This document shows, piece by piece, positions 24,348 to 32,669 of a DNA stretch of 39,224 bases. The notes under the pieces are model-generated. The model was not told the origin of the DNA and searched no databases. It saw only the letters and a program-made list of their open reading frames with translations. Position 1 is the first letter of the stretch, and each line of letters opens with the position of its first letter. A program made the translations under genes and the position numbers. Where the stretch lies: the NCBI GenBank assembly GCA_902769805.1, contig CACXQL010000009.1:1-39224 (forward strand), written 5' to 3'. This DNA comes from an uncultured Prevotellaceae bacterium. Its GTDB lineage: Bacteria; Bacteroidota; Bacteroidia; Bacteroidales; Bacteroidaceae.

Positions 24348-24355
24348 CAAAAATA
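24348..24355 (-). promoter_or_regulatory. -7 box for the beta-flower-DUF3737-patB-OPT genes
   Basis: The minus strand reads TATTTTTG, 27 nt before the start at 24320. It lies back to back with the miaB box, 12 bp away, so the upstream regions of the two promoters overlap. Confidence 0.6.
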
Positions 24356-24367
24356 CGAAAAAAAGCG

Positions 24368-24375
24368 TAACTTTG
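24368..24375 (+). promoter_or_regulatory. -7 box for miaB
   Basis: TAACTTTG matches TAnnTTTG, 19 nt before ATG 24395. Confidence 0.6.
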
Positions 24376-24394
24376 CAAGCAAAAAGGAAAAAAC

Positions 24395-25726
24395 ATGAAA
24401 AAGCTCTATATAGAGACCTACGGTTGTCAGATGAACGTTGCCGACTCAGAGGTCGTGGCAAGTGTCATGCAGATGGCTGGCTATGAGACCACAGAACAGT
24501 TGGAGGAGGCGGATGCTGTCTTCCTGAACACCTGCTCTGTGAGGGACAATGCCGAACAGAAGATCTACCACCGGCTGGAGGCACTTAGTGCAGAAAAGGT
24601 AAGAAGGGAAAAAAGTAAAAAAGTAAAAGACCAAAATCCTCTTATCATCGGTGTGTTAGGCTGCATGGCAGAACGGGTGAAGGATGACCTGCTGGAACAT
24701 CATCACTGCGACCTGGTGGCTGGTCCTGATGCCTATCTCTCCCTCCCTGACCTGATAGCACAGGCAGAGACAGGACATAAGGCGATGAATATAGAGTTGT
24801 CGACTTCCGAGACCTATAAAGACATAGTGCCCCAGCGGTTGCATGGAGCAAAGATTGGCGGTTTCGTCAGTATCATGCGAGGCTGTAACAATTTCTGTCA
24901 TTATTGTATTGTACCCTATACTCGTGGCAGGGAGCGTTCAAGAGATGTGGAGAGTATCCTTCGTGAAGTGCGAGACCTCAGAGACCGTGGTTTCAAGGAG
25001 GTGACCCTGTTAGGGCAGAATGTGAACAGCTACCAGGCACCAGATACTGACTTCCCTGCTTTATTAAGAAGAGTCGCTGAGGAGGCTCCCCAGATGCGCA
25101 TTCGTTTCACGACCTCCCATCCAAAGGATATGAGTGACGAGACACTACGTGTTATTGCGGAGATGCCGAATGTCTGCAAACATATTCATCTGCCTGTACA
25201 GAGTGGCTCAGATAGGATCCTGAAACTGATGAACCGCAAATACACTCGTGAGTGGTATATGGACCGTGTATCTGCCATTCGTCGTATCATTCCCGACTGT
25301 GGACTTTCTACGGATATCTTCGTAGGCTATCACTCCGAAACGGAGGAGGACCACCAGCTTAGTTTAGACCTGATGCGTGAGGTGGGCTATGACTCTGCCT
25401 TTATGTTTAAGTACTCAGAGCGTCCAGGCACTTATGCTTCAAAGCATCTTCCCGATGATGTTCCTGAGGAGGAGAAGATTCGCAGACTCAATGAACTGAT
25501 TGCTTTGCAGACGGAAATATCCGCCCAACAGAATAAGAAAGACGAAGGGAAGGAGTTCGATGTCTTGGTGGAAGGCTTCTCGAAGCGCAGTCGTCAGCAA
25601 CTCTGTGGACGGACGGAACAGAACAAGATGGTGGTGTTTGACAAAGGCAGTCATCATATGGGCGAGACAGTACGCGTGAGGATTACAAACAGTACCAGTG
25701 CAACATTATTTGGCGAAGAGATATGA
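24395..25726 (+). CDS. miaB: tRNA-2-methylthio-N6-dimethylallyladenosine synthase MiaB
   Basis: 443 aa. The UPF0004 domain has the auxiliary cluster cysteines C11 (YGCQMN), C47 (NTCSVRD) and C90 (LGCMAERV). The radical SAM motif CX3CX2C is C164, C168, C171 in RGCNNFCHYCIVPYTRGRERSR, and a TRAM domain closes the protein (about 380-443). It methylthiolates i6A37 in tRNAs reading UNN codons, using SAM and iron-sulfur clusters. Residues about 66-80 (EKVRREKSKKVKDQNP) form a lysine-rich stretch just before the LIIGVLGC strand, encoded by an A-rich 4x8-bp array, and look like an insertion. It overlaps the ABC exporter gene by 4 bp. Confidence 0.96.
   Translation: MKKLYIETYGCQMNVADSEVVASVMQMAGYETTEQLEEADAVFLNTCSVRDNAEQKIYHRLEALSAEKVRREKSKKVKDQNPLIIGVLGCMAERVKDDLLEHHHCDLVAGPDAYLSLPDLIAQAETGHKAMNIELSTSETYKDIVPQRLHGAKIGGFVSIMRGCNNFCHYCIVPYTRGRERSRDVESILREVRDLRDRGFKEVTLLGQNVNSYQAPDTDFPALLRRVAEEAPQMRIRFTTSHPKDMSDETLRVIAEMPNVCKHIHLPVQSGSDRILKLMNRKYTREWYMDRVSAIRRIIPDCGLSTDIFVGYHSETEEDHQLSLDLMREVGYDSAFMFKYSERPGTYASKHLPDDVPEEEKIRRLNELIALQTEISAQQNKKDEGKEFDVLVEGFSKRSRQQLCGRTEQNKMVVFDKGSHHMGETVRVRITNSTSATLFGEEI
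24599..24630 (+). repeat. Degenerate 4 x 8-bp A-rich array inside miaB
   Basis: Units are GTAAGAAG, GGAAAAAA, GTAAAAAA, GTAAAAGA (32 bp). They encode the lysine-rich loop between the second and third cluster cysteines. Confidence 0.6.
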
Positions 25727-27552
25727 AAGAATTTATGAAAGTGCTGAGGCGTTTCGTGATGCCTTATAAGAAATATGTCGCCCTGTCGATACTCTTTAAT
25801 ATCTTGTCGGCATTACTGAACATTTTTTCCTTTGCCGCACTGATACCTATCTTGCAGATACTCTTCAAGACAGGTGACAATGTTGAGGTGAAGACCCTGA
25901 TGGAATGGGGTGACGGCAGCTTCAAGGATGTAGCCGTCAACAATATATACTATTACATCAACCAGTATATCAGTGAGGTGGGCTCTACCACGACACTGCT
26001 CTTCATCGGTCTCTTCCTGATCATCGCGACATTATTGAAGACGGCAACTTATTTCTTAGCATCCTCAAGTGTGGTACCGATCCGCACGGGCGTGGTCCGT
26101 GACATGCGCAACCAGCTCTATCGGAAGATTGTCAGTCTGCCGTTGGGTTTCTTCACAGAAGAGCGTAAGGGAGATATCATTGCGCGTATGACGGGCGATG
26201 TACAGGAGGTGGAGGTGAGTATCATGTCCTCGTTGGATATGATGTTTAAGAATCCTATTCTCATTATCTCGTATTTTACGACGTTAATCATTATCTCCTG
26301 GCAGTTGACACTGTTCTCCGTAATCATCATCCCCATCATCGGTTGGTTCATGGGTTGGATAGGTCGTAAGCTGAAGGCACAGAGTATCAGGGCACAGGCA
26401 TTATGGAGCGATACGATGAGTGTCGTGGACGAGACTCTCAGCGGTCTCCGTATCATCAAGGCTTTCTGTGCCGAGGACAAGATGCGTGATAAGTTCAATA
26501 CCATTAACTCTACCTACCGTAATAATATCATGCGTGTGAATATCCGACAGAATATCGGGCATCCGCTGAGTGAGTTCTTGGGAACTTGTATGATTGTCAT
26601 CGTCTTGTGGTTTGGTGGTGTGTTGGTATTAAACAACCAGTCGCTGTCAGGTCCCACCTTTATCTATTATATGGTTATCCTCTACAGCATCATCAACCCC
26701 CTGAAGGATATCTCCAAGATAGGATATAATATCCCGAAGGGACTTGCCTCTATGGAGCGTATCGATAAGATCCTGCTGGCAGAGAACACCATCAAGGAAC
26801 CTGCTCATCCCAAGCATATCGCTTCCTTCGAGCATCAGATAGAGTTCCGCGATGTCTCCTTCCGCTATGGGGAGCAATGGGTGCTCCGACATATCAACTT
26901 GGTGATTCCGAAGGGTAAGACGATAGCCATTGTCGGACAGAGTGGTAGTGGTAAATCAACGATGGTAGACCTTATTCCTCGTTACTATGATGTGCAGGAA
27001 GGAGAGGTACTCATTGACGGTATCAACGTAAAGGACCTGGGTATCCACGACCTACGGCAGTTGATTGGTAATGTCAACCAGGAGGCTATCCTCTTCAATG
27101 ACTCATTCCGTAACAACATCTCCTTTGGCGTAGACAGTGCGACGGACGAGCAGATCACCGAGGCTGCGAAGATTGCCAATGCCTATGACTTCATCATGCA
27201 GAGCGAACATGGCTTTGAGACGAATATCGGAGACAGGGGCGGCCGCCTCTCTGGCGGACAGCGTCAGCGTGTGTCTATTGCACGAGCCATCCTGAAGAAT
27301 CCGCCCATCCTTATCCTCGATGAGGCAACGTCAGCACTCGATACAGAGAGTGAGCGACTGGTGCAGGATGCGCTGGAACGACTGATGAAGACACGTACTA
27401 CCGTTGCCATTGCCCACCGTCTCTCCACCATCAAGAATGCCGATGAGATATGTGTGCTGCACGAGGGACAGATTGTAGAGCGTGGTACTCATGAGGACCT
27501 TCTGAATATCGACGGCTACTATAAGAAGCTGAATGATATGCAGAGCCTGTAA
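25723..27552 (+). CDS. ABC exporter, fused permease and ATPase (MsbA-like)
   Basis: 609 aa half-transporter. Six transmembrane helices (about residues 15-330) are followed by the nucleotide-binding domain: Walker A GQSGSGKST (about 405-413), signature LSGGQRQR (about 509-516), Walker B ILILDEATSAL (about 530) and the switch His in IAHRLST. It would work as a homodimer in the inner membrane. The family includes MsbA, which flips lipid A-core, and multidrug exporters. Its place between miaB and an LtaS-like phosphotransferase, with a lipid A acyltransferase further on, favours a lipid or lipid-linked substrate. It overlaps miaB by 4 bp. Confidence 0.92.
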   Translation: MKEFMKVLRRFVMPYKKYVALSILFNILSALLNIFSFAALIPILQILFKTGDNVEVKTLMEWGDGSFKDVAVNNIYYYINQYISEVGSTTTLLFIGLFLIIATLLKTATYFLASSSVVPIRTGVVRDMRNQLYRKIVSLPLGFFTEERKGDIIARMTGDVQEVEVSIMSSLDMMFKNPILIISYFTTLIIISWQLTLFSVIIIPIIGWFMGWIGRKLKAQSIRAQALWSDTMSVVDETLSGLRIIKAFCAEDKMRDKFNTINSTYRNNIMRVNIRQNIGHPLSEFLGTCMIVIVLWFGGVLVLNNQSLSGPTFIYYMVILYSIINPLKDISKIGYNIPKGLASMERIDKILLAENTIKEPAHPKHIASFEHQIEFRDVSFRYGEQWVLRHINLVIPKGKTIAIVGQSGSGKSTMVDLIPRYYDVQEGEVLIDGINVKDLGIHDLRQLIGNVNQEAILFNDSFRNNISFGVDSATDEQITEAAKIANAYDFIMQSEHGFETNIGDRGGRLSGGQRQRVSIARAILKNPPILILDEATSALDTESERLVQDALERLMKTRTTVAIAHRLSTIKNADEICVLHEGQIVERGTHEDLLNIDGYYKKLNDMQSL

Positions 27553-29392
27553 AAAATTTAAAGAATTGAAGGAGAGGGTTATATATCTGTTGAAGTTCTA
27601 TGTGGCGACAGTACTGTTGTTCGTTGTTGCCAAGGGTGGTTTCATGCTCTATAACCATGGAAGACATGATTTCTCTTTCTCTGATGTCATACAGGTGATA
27701 GGGCACGGAATGTCCTTAGACCTCAGTACGTCGCTCTATCTGCTGATCATCCCCTTCCTGTTGGTGATCGCCTCCCTATGGCTGCATCTTCCGAGATGGA
27801 GCTTCCGCTGCTATTATGTCATAGCCGCCATCCTCCTCTCCCTTGCCTTTGTTGCCGACACAAGCCTGTATGAGTTCTGGCAGTTTAAACTGGATGCCTC
27901 CTGTCTTCAATACTTAGAGACACCGACAGAGGCAATGGCAAGTGTGTCAACAGGATATATCCTTCTTCGTCTGTTGTGTATCCTCCTCATTGCTGCCCTC
28001 ATCTATTGGATTTATGATCAACTGACAGCCAAAAGCCAAAAGCTAACAACTAACAGCCAGAAAATTATCGGGACGATAATTGCTTTATTGATGATTCCCC
28101 TGATGATTATCGGTATTCGTGGCGGACTGGACGAGTCGACGACGAATATCGGACAGGTCTATTACTCACAGAACCAGTTCCTCAATCATGCCGCCGTCAA
28201 CCCAGTCTTCTCGTTCTTCGCCTCGTTTGAGAAGACAGCAAGCAATAATGTGACCTACCATTTCATGGATGATGAGGAGTGTGAGCGCATCATGCGTGAA
28301 CTGTATAACACACAGAGTATTGGCTGTGACACGCTGCTGACGACACAGACTCCCCATATCATCCTCATCCTGCTGGAGAGTTGCGGAGGTGAGTTCACGG
28401 AGATAGGCGGCAGGGCGGATATCACTCCTAACCTCAGTCGCCTTGCGAGGGAAGGCATCTATTTCACAAACTGCTATGGCAACAGCTGGCGCACCGACCG
28501 CGGCACTGTATGTACGTGGAGCGGTTATCCTTCTTTCCCTACGATGTCCGTGATGAAGATTCCCTCAAAGTCACGCTCACTGCCTAATATCGCCAAGACA
28601 CTGAAGGAGCAACGAGGCTATCAGACCTATTATGTCTATGGCGGAGACATCAATTTCACGAATATGCGCAGCTATCTGGTGTCTGGTGGCTTTGAGACAC
28701 TGAAATGGAAGGCAGACTATACCAAGGAGGAACAGGAGTCGTCGAAATGGGGTGTCCGCGATGACATCACCTTCGATACCGTCTATGACCTCATCAGCCA
28801 AAAGGAAAATACCAACACACAGAAGCCTTTGTTGATCGGCTATTCCACCTTAAGCAGCCATCAGCCCTGGGATGTGCCTATCCATCACTTCGACGACGAG
28901 GTGCATAACTCCTTCTATTACCTCGACCAGTGTATCGGCAACTTCATAGAGAAACTGCGTAAGAGTGCCGTATGGGACAACACCTTAGTCATTATGCTGC
29001 CTGATCATGGTTTCCCCTATCAAGTGAAAGACGAGTCAGACCCCCTGCTCAACCATATCCCGATGATATGGGTCGGTGGTGCCGTCAAGGCTCCGCGACG
29101 CATTGAACAGGTATGTAACCAGACTGACCTGCCTGCTACGCTGTTAGGACAGTTAGGCATCAACCACGACGACTATACCTTCAGCCGCGATGTATTGAGC
29201 AAGACCTACACACAACCCTTTGCCATCCATACCTATGACGATGGTTATACGATGATGGACAGTGCTACTTTCGTCAACTATGACTTCATCGGAGAAAGGG
29301 TCGTTACAGAACAAGGCAAGAAGAATCCCGTCCTGTTACAATGGGGCAGGGCCATCCTGCAGGCTGCCTCCAAAGACCTGAACAGCAGGTAA
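27533..29392 (+). CDS. LTA synthase family (sulfatase-fold) membrane phosphotransferase
   Basis: 619 aa. About five N-terminal membrane segments (within residues 15-195) are followed by an alkaline-phosphatase-fold domain outside the membrane. Metal and nucleophile sites are visible: LLESCGGEF (Glu282), NSWRTDRGT (probable nucleophile Thr321) and LPDHGFPY (Asp-His ligands), with SSHQPWDVP between. Relatives transfer glycerol phosphate or phosphoethanolamine from phospholipids to glycans or lipids; in a Gram-negative the acceptor could be lipid A, core or another envelope glycan. The first ATG overlaps the ABC gene by 20 bp; no later ATG precedes the first helix. A 5x7-bp array encodes residues 165-177 in a loop between helices. 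Confidence 0.9.
   Translation: MICRACKKFKELKERVIYLLKFYVATVLLFVVAKGGFMLYNHGRHDFSFSDVIQVIGHGMSLDLSTSLYLLIIPFLLVIASLWLHLPRWSFRCYYVIAAILLSLAFVADTSLYEFWQFKLDASCLQYLETPTEAMASVSTGYILLRLLCILLIAALIYWIYDQLTAKSQKLTTNSQKIIGTIIALLMIPLMIIGIRGGLDESTTNIGQVYYSQNQFLNHAAVNPVFSFFASFEKTASNNVTYHFMDDEECERIMRELYNTQSIGCDTLLTTQTPHIILILLESCGGEFTEIGGRADITPNLSRLAREGIYFTNCYGNSWRTDRGTVCTWSGYPSFPTMSVMKIPSKSRSLPNIAKTLKEQRGYQTYYVYGGDINFTNMRSYLVSGGFETLKWKADYTKEEQESSKWGVRDDITFDTVYDLISQKENTNTQKPLLIGYSTLSSHQPWDVPIHHFDDEVHNSFYYLDQCIGNFIEKLRKSAVWDNTLVIMLPDHGFPYQVKDESDPLLNHIPMIWVGGAVKAPRRIEQVCNQTDLPATLLGQLGINHDDYTFSRDVLSKTYTQPFAIHTYDDGYTMMDSATFVNYDFIGERVVTEQGKKNPVLLQWGRAILQAASKDLNSR
28027..28061 (+). repeat. 5 x 7-bp tandem array in the LtaS-like gene
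   Basis: Units are AGCCAAA, AGCCAAA, AGCTAAC, AACTAAC, AGCCAGA (35 bp). They encode TAKSQKLTTNSQK in the loop before the last membrane helix. A one-unit change would shift the frame. Confidence 0.8.
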
Positions 29393-29508
29393 GAAATCCC
29401 AAGACTTATAGACATAGACTCACCAGCCATATCCTAATGGGGGGAAAGTGCCGTTGTAACAGGGGGAATGGCAGGTTCTTTCAAGGTGGAAGTGACGTTC
29501 TTGTCGGT
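29393..29508. other. Non-coding 3' flank between convergent genes
   Basis: No coding frame with family features is present. GCCGTT and AATGGC around 29449-29473 could pair weakly. The stretch leads into the palindrome cluster at 29509. Confidence 0.4.
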
Positions 29509-29595
29509 ATAACAGCGGGCGGTGCTGTTATTAGCAGCGGCCGCTGCTAATATCGACAGCGCACGCCACTAAAGTCAGCAGCGCTCGCCGCTGAC
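29509..29595. repeat. Cluster of four ~21-bp GC-rich palindromic units
   Basis: Units begin at 29511, 29531, 29553 and 29574, each built around CAGCG. Unit 1 is a hairpin with arms ATAACAGC (29509-29516) and GCTGTTAT (29524-29531). Unit 2 is a perfect 24-bp palindrome (29529-29552) with GCGGCCGC at its centre. Unit 3 is a degenerate copy. Unit 4 is the terminator hairpin. The layout resembles repetitive extragenic palindromes between convergent genes. Confidence 0.75.
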
Positions 29596-29602
29596 CTTTT
29601 TT
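29574..29602 (+). terminator. Rho-independent terminator of the miaB-ABC-LtaS operon
   Basis: GTCAGC (29574-29579) pairs with GCTGAC (29590-29595), with a further GCG/CGC pairing after one mismatch. It is followed by C and six T. It is the last of the four palindromic units. Confidence 0.75.
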
Positions 29603-29654
29603 ATATACCTGTTCCTATGGTAAGTCTGCAACTCCCTTCGATATCAGCCGAGAG

Positions 29655-30584
29655 TTACTGTTTTCTGTGCACGACCTTACCGTTGACAACCTCAAAGTCG
29701 TGGTTGAATTTCTCACGTGTGCGACTCCAGCGGTTATGACTCCATAACCAATACTCTGGAGCCTCCTGGATGCTTTTCTCCAGCATCTGGTAATAGGTAT
29801 TCGTCAACTCAAACTCCTCCATCTTTTGGGGCTCACGGGTCATCAACCTGAAAGTCGCCTCGTAATAGCCTCTGCGTACACGACGGATGTCAGTATAGAA
29901 TACGGCATCGTTCATCTTGCGGATGATGCGCTCCGCACCTGTCAGCACGGGAGTGTCATGATGGAGGAAATCCACCCAGTGATGGATGTTCGTCCAATAA
30001 GGCTTCTGGTCGGAGATATATCCTAAGATGATGGGCTGACCAGCCTTGTGATATTCGATGACCCTCCGCAGGGAGTCCTGCATGGGGATGCACAGGGAGT
30101 TGAAACGCTCACGGATGCGCAGGAACAACTGGTCGAAGGCTTTGTTCTGTAAGGGGTGGTAGATCTGACAGCATTGTGCCTTGGGTGTTACCCACAGCGG
30201 CAGTGTCGTCACCCATTCCCAGTTGCAATAATGTCCAAGATAGAGTGCCACCGACTGTCCTTCGCTGATGGCCTGGTCCAGTTGGTCGATATTCTTAAAC
30301 GTGATACGCTTCTTGAAGTTCTCCTTACTGATGGTGATCTGCTGGATACTCTCCGCAAACAAGTCGCAGAGGAAATGATAGAACCCCTTCTCTATCCTGC
30401 GTATCTCCTCCTCTTGTTTCTCCGGGAAGGCAGAGGTGAGGTTCTTTCTCACTACCTCCCTCCTGTATTTGACGACATGATAGAGTATGACATAAAGGAT
30501 GTCCGACAGGAAATAATGTACCCTCATAGGAAGAAGGGACAACAGACAGGCTATACCATATAAAATATAAAAGAGGACTCGCAT
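29655..30584 (-). CDS. LpxL/HtrB-like lipid A lauroyl-type acyltransferase
   Basis: 309 aa. An N-terminal membrane anchor (about 3-38) precedes the lysophospholipid-acyltransferase domain, with the catalytic motif HX4E as H118-Y-C-N-W-E123 in YLGHYCNWEW. Further blocks are YHPLQNKAFDQLFLRIRERF, GYISDQKPY and FLHHDTPVLTGAERI, and it ends near EYWLWSHNRWSR, as in HtrB/LpxL. The enzyme adds a secondary acyl chain to the lipid A precursor on the cytoplasmic face of the inner membrane. It has its own promoter, divergent from the GT4 gene and convergent with the LtaS-like gene, whose operon also carries the MsbA-like exporter. Confidence 0.92.
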   Translation of the reverse strand: MRVLFYILYGIACLLSLLPMRVHYFLSDILYVILYHVVKYRREVVRKNLTSAFPEKQEEEIRRIEKGFYHFLCDLFAESIQQITISKENFKKRITFKNIDQLDQAISEGQSVALYLGHYCNWEWVTTLPLWVTPKAQCCQIYHPLQNKAFDQLFLRIRERFNSLCIPMQDSLRRVIEYHKAGQPIILGYISDQKPYWTNIHHWVDFLHHDTPVLTGAERIIRKMNDAVFYTDIRRVRRGYYEATFRLMTREPQKMEEFELTNTYYQMLEKSIQEAPEYWLWSHNRWSRTREKFNHDFEVVNGKVVHRKQ

Positions 30585-30601
30585 ATACTTATAACGTCAT
30601 G

Positions 30602-30609
30602 CAAAAATA
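30602..30609 (-). promoter_or_regulatory. -7 box for the LpxL-like gene
   Basis: The minus strand reads TATTTTTG, 17 nt before the start at 30584. Confidence 0.6.
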
Positions 30610-30671
30610 CGGATTATTCCCTATTTATGCAAATTTTTAGTATTAAATTTGGTATTTTGCTCACTTAATCG

Positions 30672-30679
30672 TACCTTTG
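30672..30679 (+). promoter_or_regulatory. -7 box for the GT4 gene
   Basis: TACCTTTG matches TAnnTTTG, 18 nt before ATG 30698. The in-frame TTG inside it is rejected as a start. Confidence 0.6.
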
Positions 30680-30697
30680 ACCGAAAATAGGAAGACG

Positions 30698-31672
30698 ATG
30701 AGATTAGGTGTGCTGTTACCACATACAAAGTTATACGGGGGTGTAAAGCGCTTTCTCGAACTCGGTAATATCTTTGTGGAGAAAGGACATGAGTTCTATG
30801 TATTCACCCCTGACGGCACTCCTCCTGACTGGTTCTCGTATAAGGGCAGGATGGCTACCTTCTCTGATGTGCAGGGCATGGAACTGGATGCCCTGTGGAC
30901 GACAACACCTTCTGACCTTCCGATGCTGTTACAGTCTTCTGCACGACATAAGATTTTCTACCATGTACGTATCAAGGAACGTCTCTCGGAGATTCTGAGA
31001 CATCCGGAAATTGAACTGTTTGCCTGTTCTACGAATGTCTATCAGCACGACTTGAGGAAGTTCGGGCGGAAGGCATTCTTGGCTGTGGGGGGTGTCACCG
31101 TGAGAAACTACCAGCCTAAGACGGACTATCAAGTGAAGGACCGTCCCTTCGTGGTGATGGGCTATGGTCGTCTGGCAGAGAGCGTGAAGGGTACACGTTA
31201 TGTGGTGAGTGCGTGTGAGCGTCTTTACAGAAGGGGTTATAACATCCAGCTGTTGTTATTTGACACCCACACGTCTGATAAGATGCGTCAGAAATACGAG
31301 AAGTTCAAATGTAGCTGTCCCTATGAGTTTGTGCTGAATCATCCCTTCGACCGCAACTCGGAACTGTTCAACCGCGCCGACTGTTTCGTGTCGGCAGAGA
31401 ATCCGAAATACTCTGGGTGGAACAATACTGTGGCAGAGGCGATGGCATGTGGCTTGCCCGTCATCTCCACCAAGGCTGGCACGGACGATATACTGACAGA
31501 CGGGGTCAACGGCATCCGCTCCGCCCGTTGGGTGTTCTGTTTCACCAACCATCTTGCGCGCTTATACGATGATGAGGCATTACGCCGCCAGTTAGGAACA
31601 GCAGCACGTAAGCATATCCAGTTATACGACTGGGAAAGAGTAGCGGAAAGGATATTGGAATACCTGGGTTAG
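30698..31672 (+). CDS. Glycosyltransferase family 4
   Basis: 324 aa from ATG 30698 (MRLGVLLPHTKLYGGVKRFLELG). It has the GT-B fold: an N-terminal acceptor half with the Gly-rich GGVKR loop, and a nucleotide-sugar half with GYGRLAESVKGTRYVVSA and the GT4 motif AEAMACGLPVISTKAGTDDIL. It is a retaining transferase acting in the cytoplasm on a lipid-linked or lipid A-core acceptor; the sugar cannot be predicted. It stands as a single-gene unit with its own promoter and ends in a 4-bp convergent overlap with the GT2 gene. Confidence 0.9.
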   Translation: MRLGVLLPHTKLYGGVKRFLELGNIFVEKGHEFYVFTPDGTPPDWFSYKGRMATFSDVQGMELDALWTTTPSDLPMLLQSSARHKIFYHVRIKERLSEILRHPEIELFACSTNVYQHDLRKFGRKAFLAVGGVTVRNYQPKTDYQVKDRPFVVMGYGRLAESVKGTRYVVSACERLYRRGYNIQLLLFDTHTSDKMRQKYEKFKCSCPYEFVLNHPFDRNSELFNRADCFVSAENPKYSGWNNTVAEAMACGLPVISTKAGTDDILTDGVNGIRSARWVFCFTNHLARLYDDEALRRQLGTAARKHIQLYDWERVAERILEYLG

Positions 31673-32553
31673 AACTCCCAGATATTCTTGATCTTCACAT
31701 CACGGAAGATCGTCAGGGCACGTTTCAGTTTACTTCTCAACAGGTCTTTTCCCAACTGTCCATCCATGGGACAGTCGGCTCTCCATGGCTCACCCCGATG
31801 AAGGACATCACGCATGAACGAGGCAGAGGTGATACCCCATTTCCGCAAGAACTGAATAGAACCGTCATTCTTCACCACCCGATGGGTGGAACGAGCCTCG
31901 AAGTGGTAGACCCTGCTCTTGTCAACACCCTTGAAGAGACGCACACCAACTTTCCAGAGCTTGGCAGAGAAGTCGGGGTCGCTATACATGCCGGGACTGT
32001 ATTCCACACTATAGCCTCCCACAAGGTCCCAGAGGTCACGATGCACGATATTGGGAGGCCATGTTGCTCCCATCCAGTCACCATGCTTCAACGACTGGTA
32101 CTCCTTCAACAGCCGCTCTTCCTCAAAGGTCTCTACGCTCTCCCCATAGTTTGCAGGAGCTATCACACTCTTGCAGAAGAACTGACGGGGCTGTATCAGG
32201 GTGGAGGACAGAAAGAACATCTTATGGCCGATGGCAAGTATCTCGTCATAGAGTGCCTTGTCCCATTCCGGACACACATACATGTCATCGTTCATGAAGA
32301 GGATATAGTCTGTAGTGACAAGCGGACGCAACTGGTTCAAGGCAAGACAGACTCCCACATTCTCCGTAGAGTGCGTATAGGCAAGGCCCTGTGCCTTCAC
32401 CCATTCCAGCGTGCCGTCCGTTCCCTCGTTGACATGAATGAGTATCTCATGCTCGTAGGTGGAGTTCTTACGGATACTCTCAACACAGAGCTGAAGGAAC
32501 TTCAGATTATTCCATGTCGGAATCAGGATGGAGAATAACTTTGAGTCTGCCAT
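31669..32553 (-). CDS. Glycosyltransferase family 2
   Basis: 294 aa, GT-A fold. It opens FSILIPTWNNLKFLQLCVESIRKNS, the GT2 nucleotide-binding start, and MNDDMYVCPEWD supplies the DxD-type metal site. The acceptor side contains GDWMGATWPPNIVHRDLWDLVGGY and the typical YSDPDFSAKLWKVG. It is an inverting cytoplasmic transferase with no membrane segments. It has its own promoter (32573-32580) and is divergent from the GT90 operon. Donor and acceptor are unknown. Confidence 0.9.
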   Translation of the reverse strand: MADSKLFSILIPTWNNLKFLQLCVESIRKNSTYEHEILIHVNEGTDGTLEWVKAQGLAYTHSTENVGVCLALNQLRPLVTTDYILFMNDDMYVCPEWDKALYDEILAIGHKMFFLSSTLIQPRQFFCKSVIAPANYGESVETFEEERLLKEYQSLKHGDWMGATWPPNIVHRDLWDLVGGYSVEYSPGMYSDPDFSAKLWKVGVRLFKGVDKSRVYHFEARSTHRVVKNDGSIQFLRKWGITSASFMRDVLHRGEPWRADCPMDGQLGKDLLRSKLKRALTIFRDVKIKNIWEF

Positions 32554-32572
32554 ATCTTATCATTAATCAGGA

Positions 32573-32580
32573 CAAAAGTA
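32573..32580 (-). promoter_or_regulatory. -7 box for the GT2 gene
   Basis: The minus strand reads TACTTTTG, 19 nt before the start at 32553. Confidence 0.55.
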
Positions 32581-32642
32581 GGTATTATTTCCCAAATACG
32601 CAAGAAAAATGCTGTAAATATGATGAATACAATATTTTTTCG

Positions 32643-32650
32643 TACCTTTG
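32643..32650 (+). promoter_or_regulatory. -7 box for the GT90-GT87-GT11 operon
   Basis: TACCTTTG matches TAnnTTTG, 19 nt before ATG 32670. Confidence 0.6.
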
Positions 32651-32669
32651 TACTGTCAAAGTTGAGTAT

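Noticed and set aside
28027-28061. CRISPR-like repeat
   Set aside because: Units are 7 bp in direct contact with no spacers, and the array is part of a coding frame; the same applies to the other short arrays.
29341-29550. Plus-strand open frame across the end of the LtaS-like gene and the palindromes
   Set aside because: Its start lies inside the LtaS-like gene and its end is the palindrome cluster; the composition is not protein-like.
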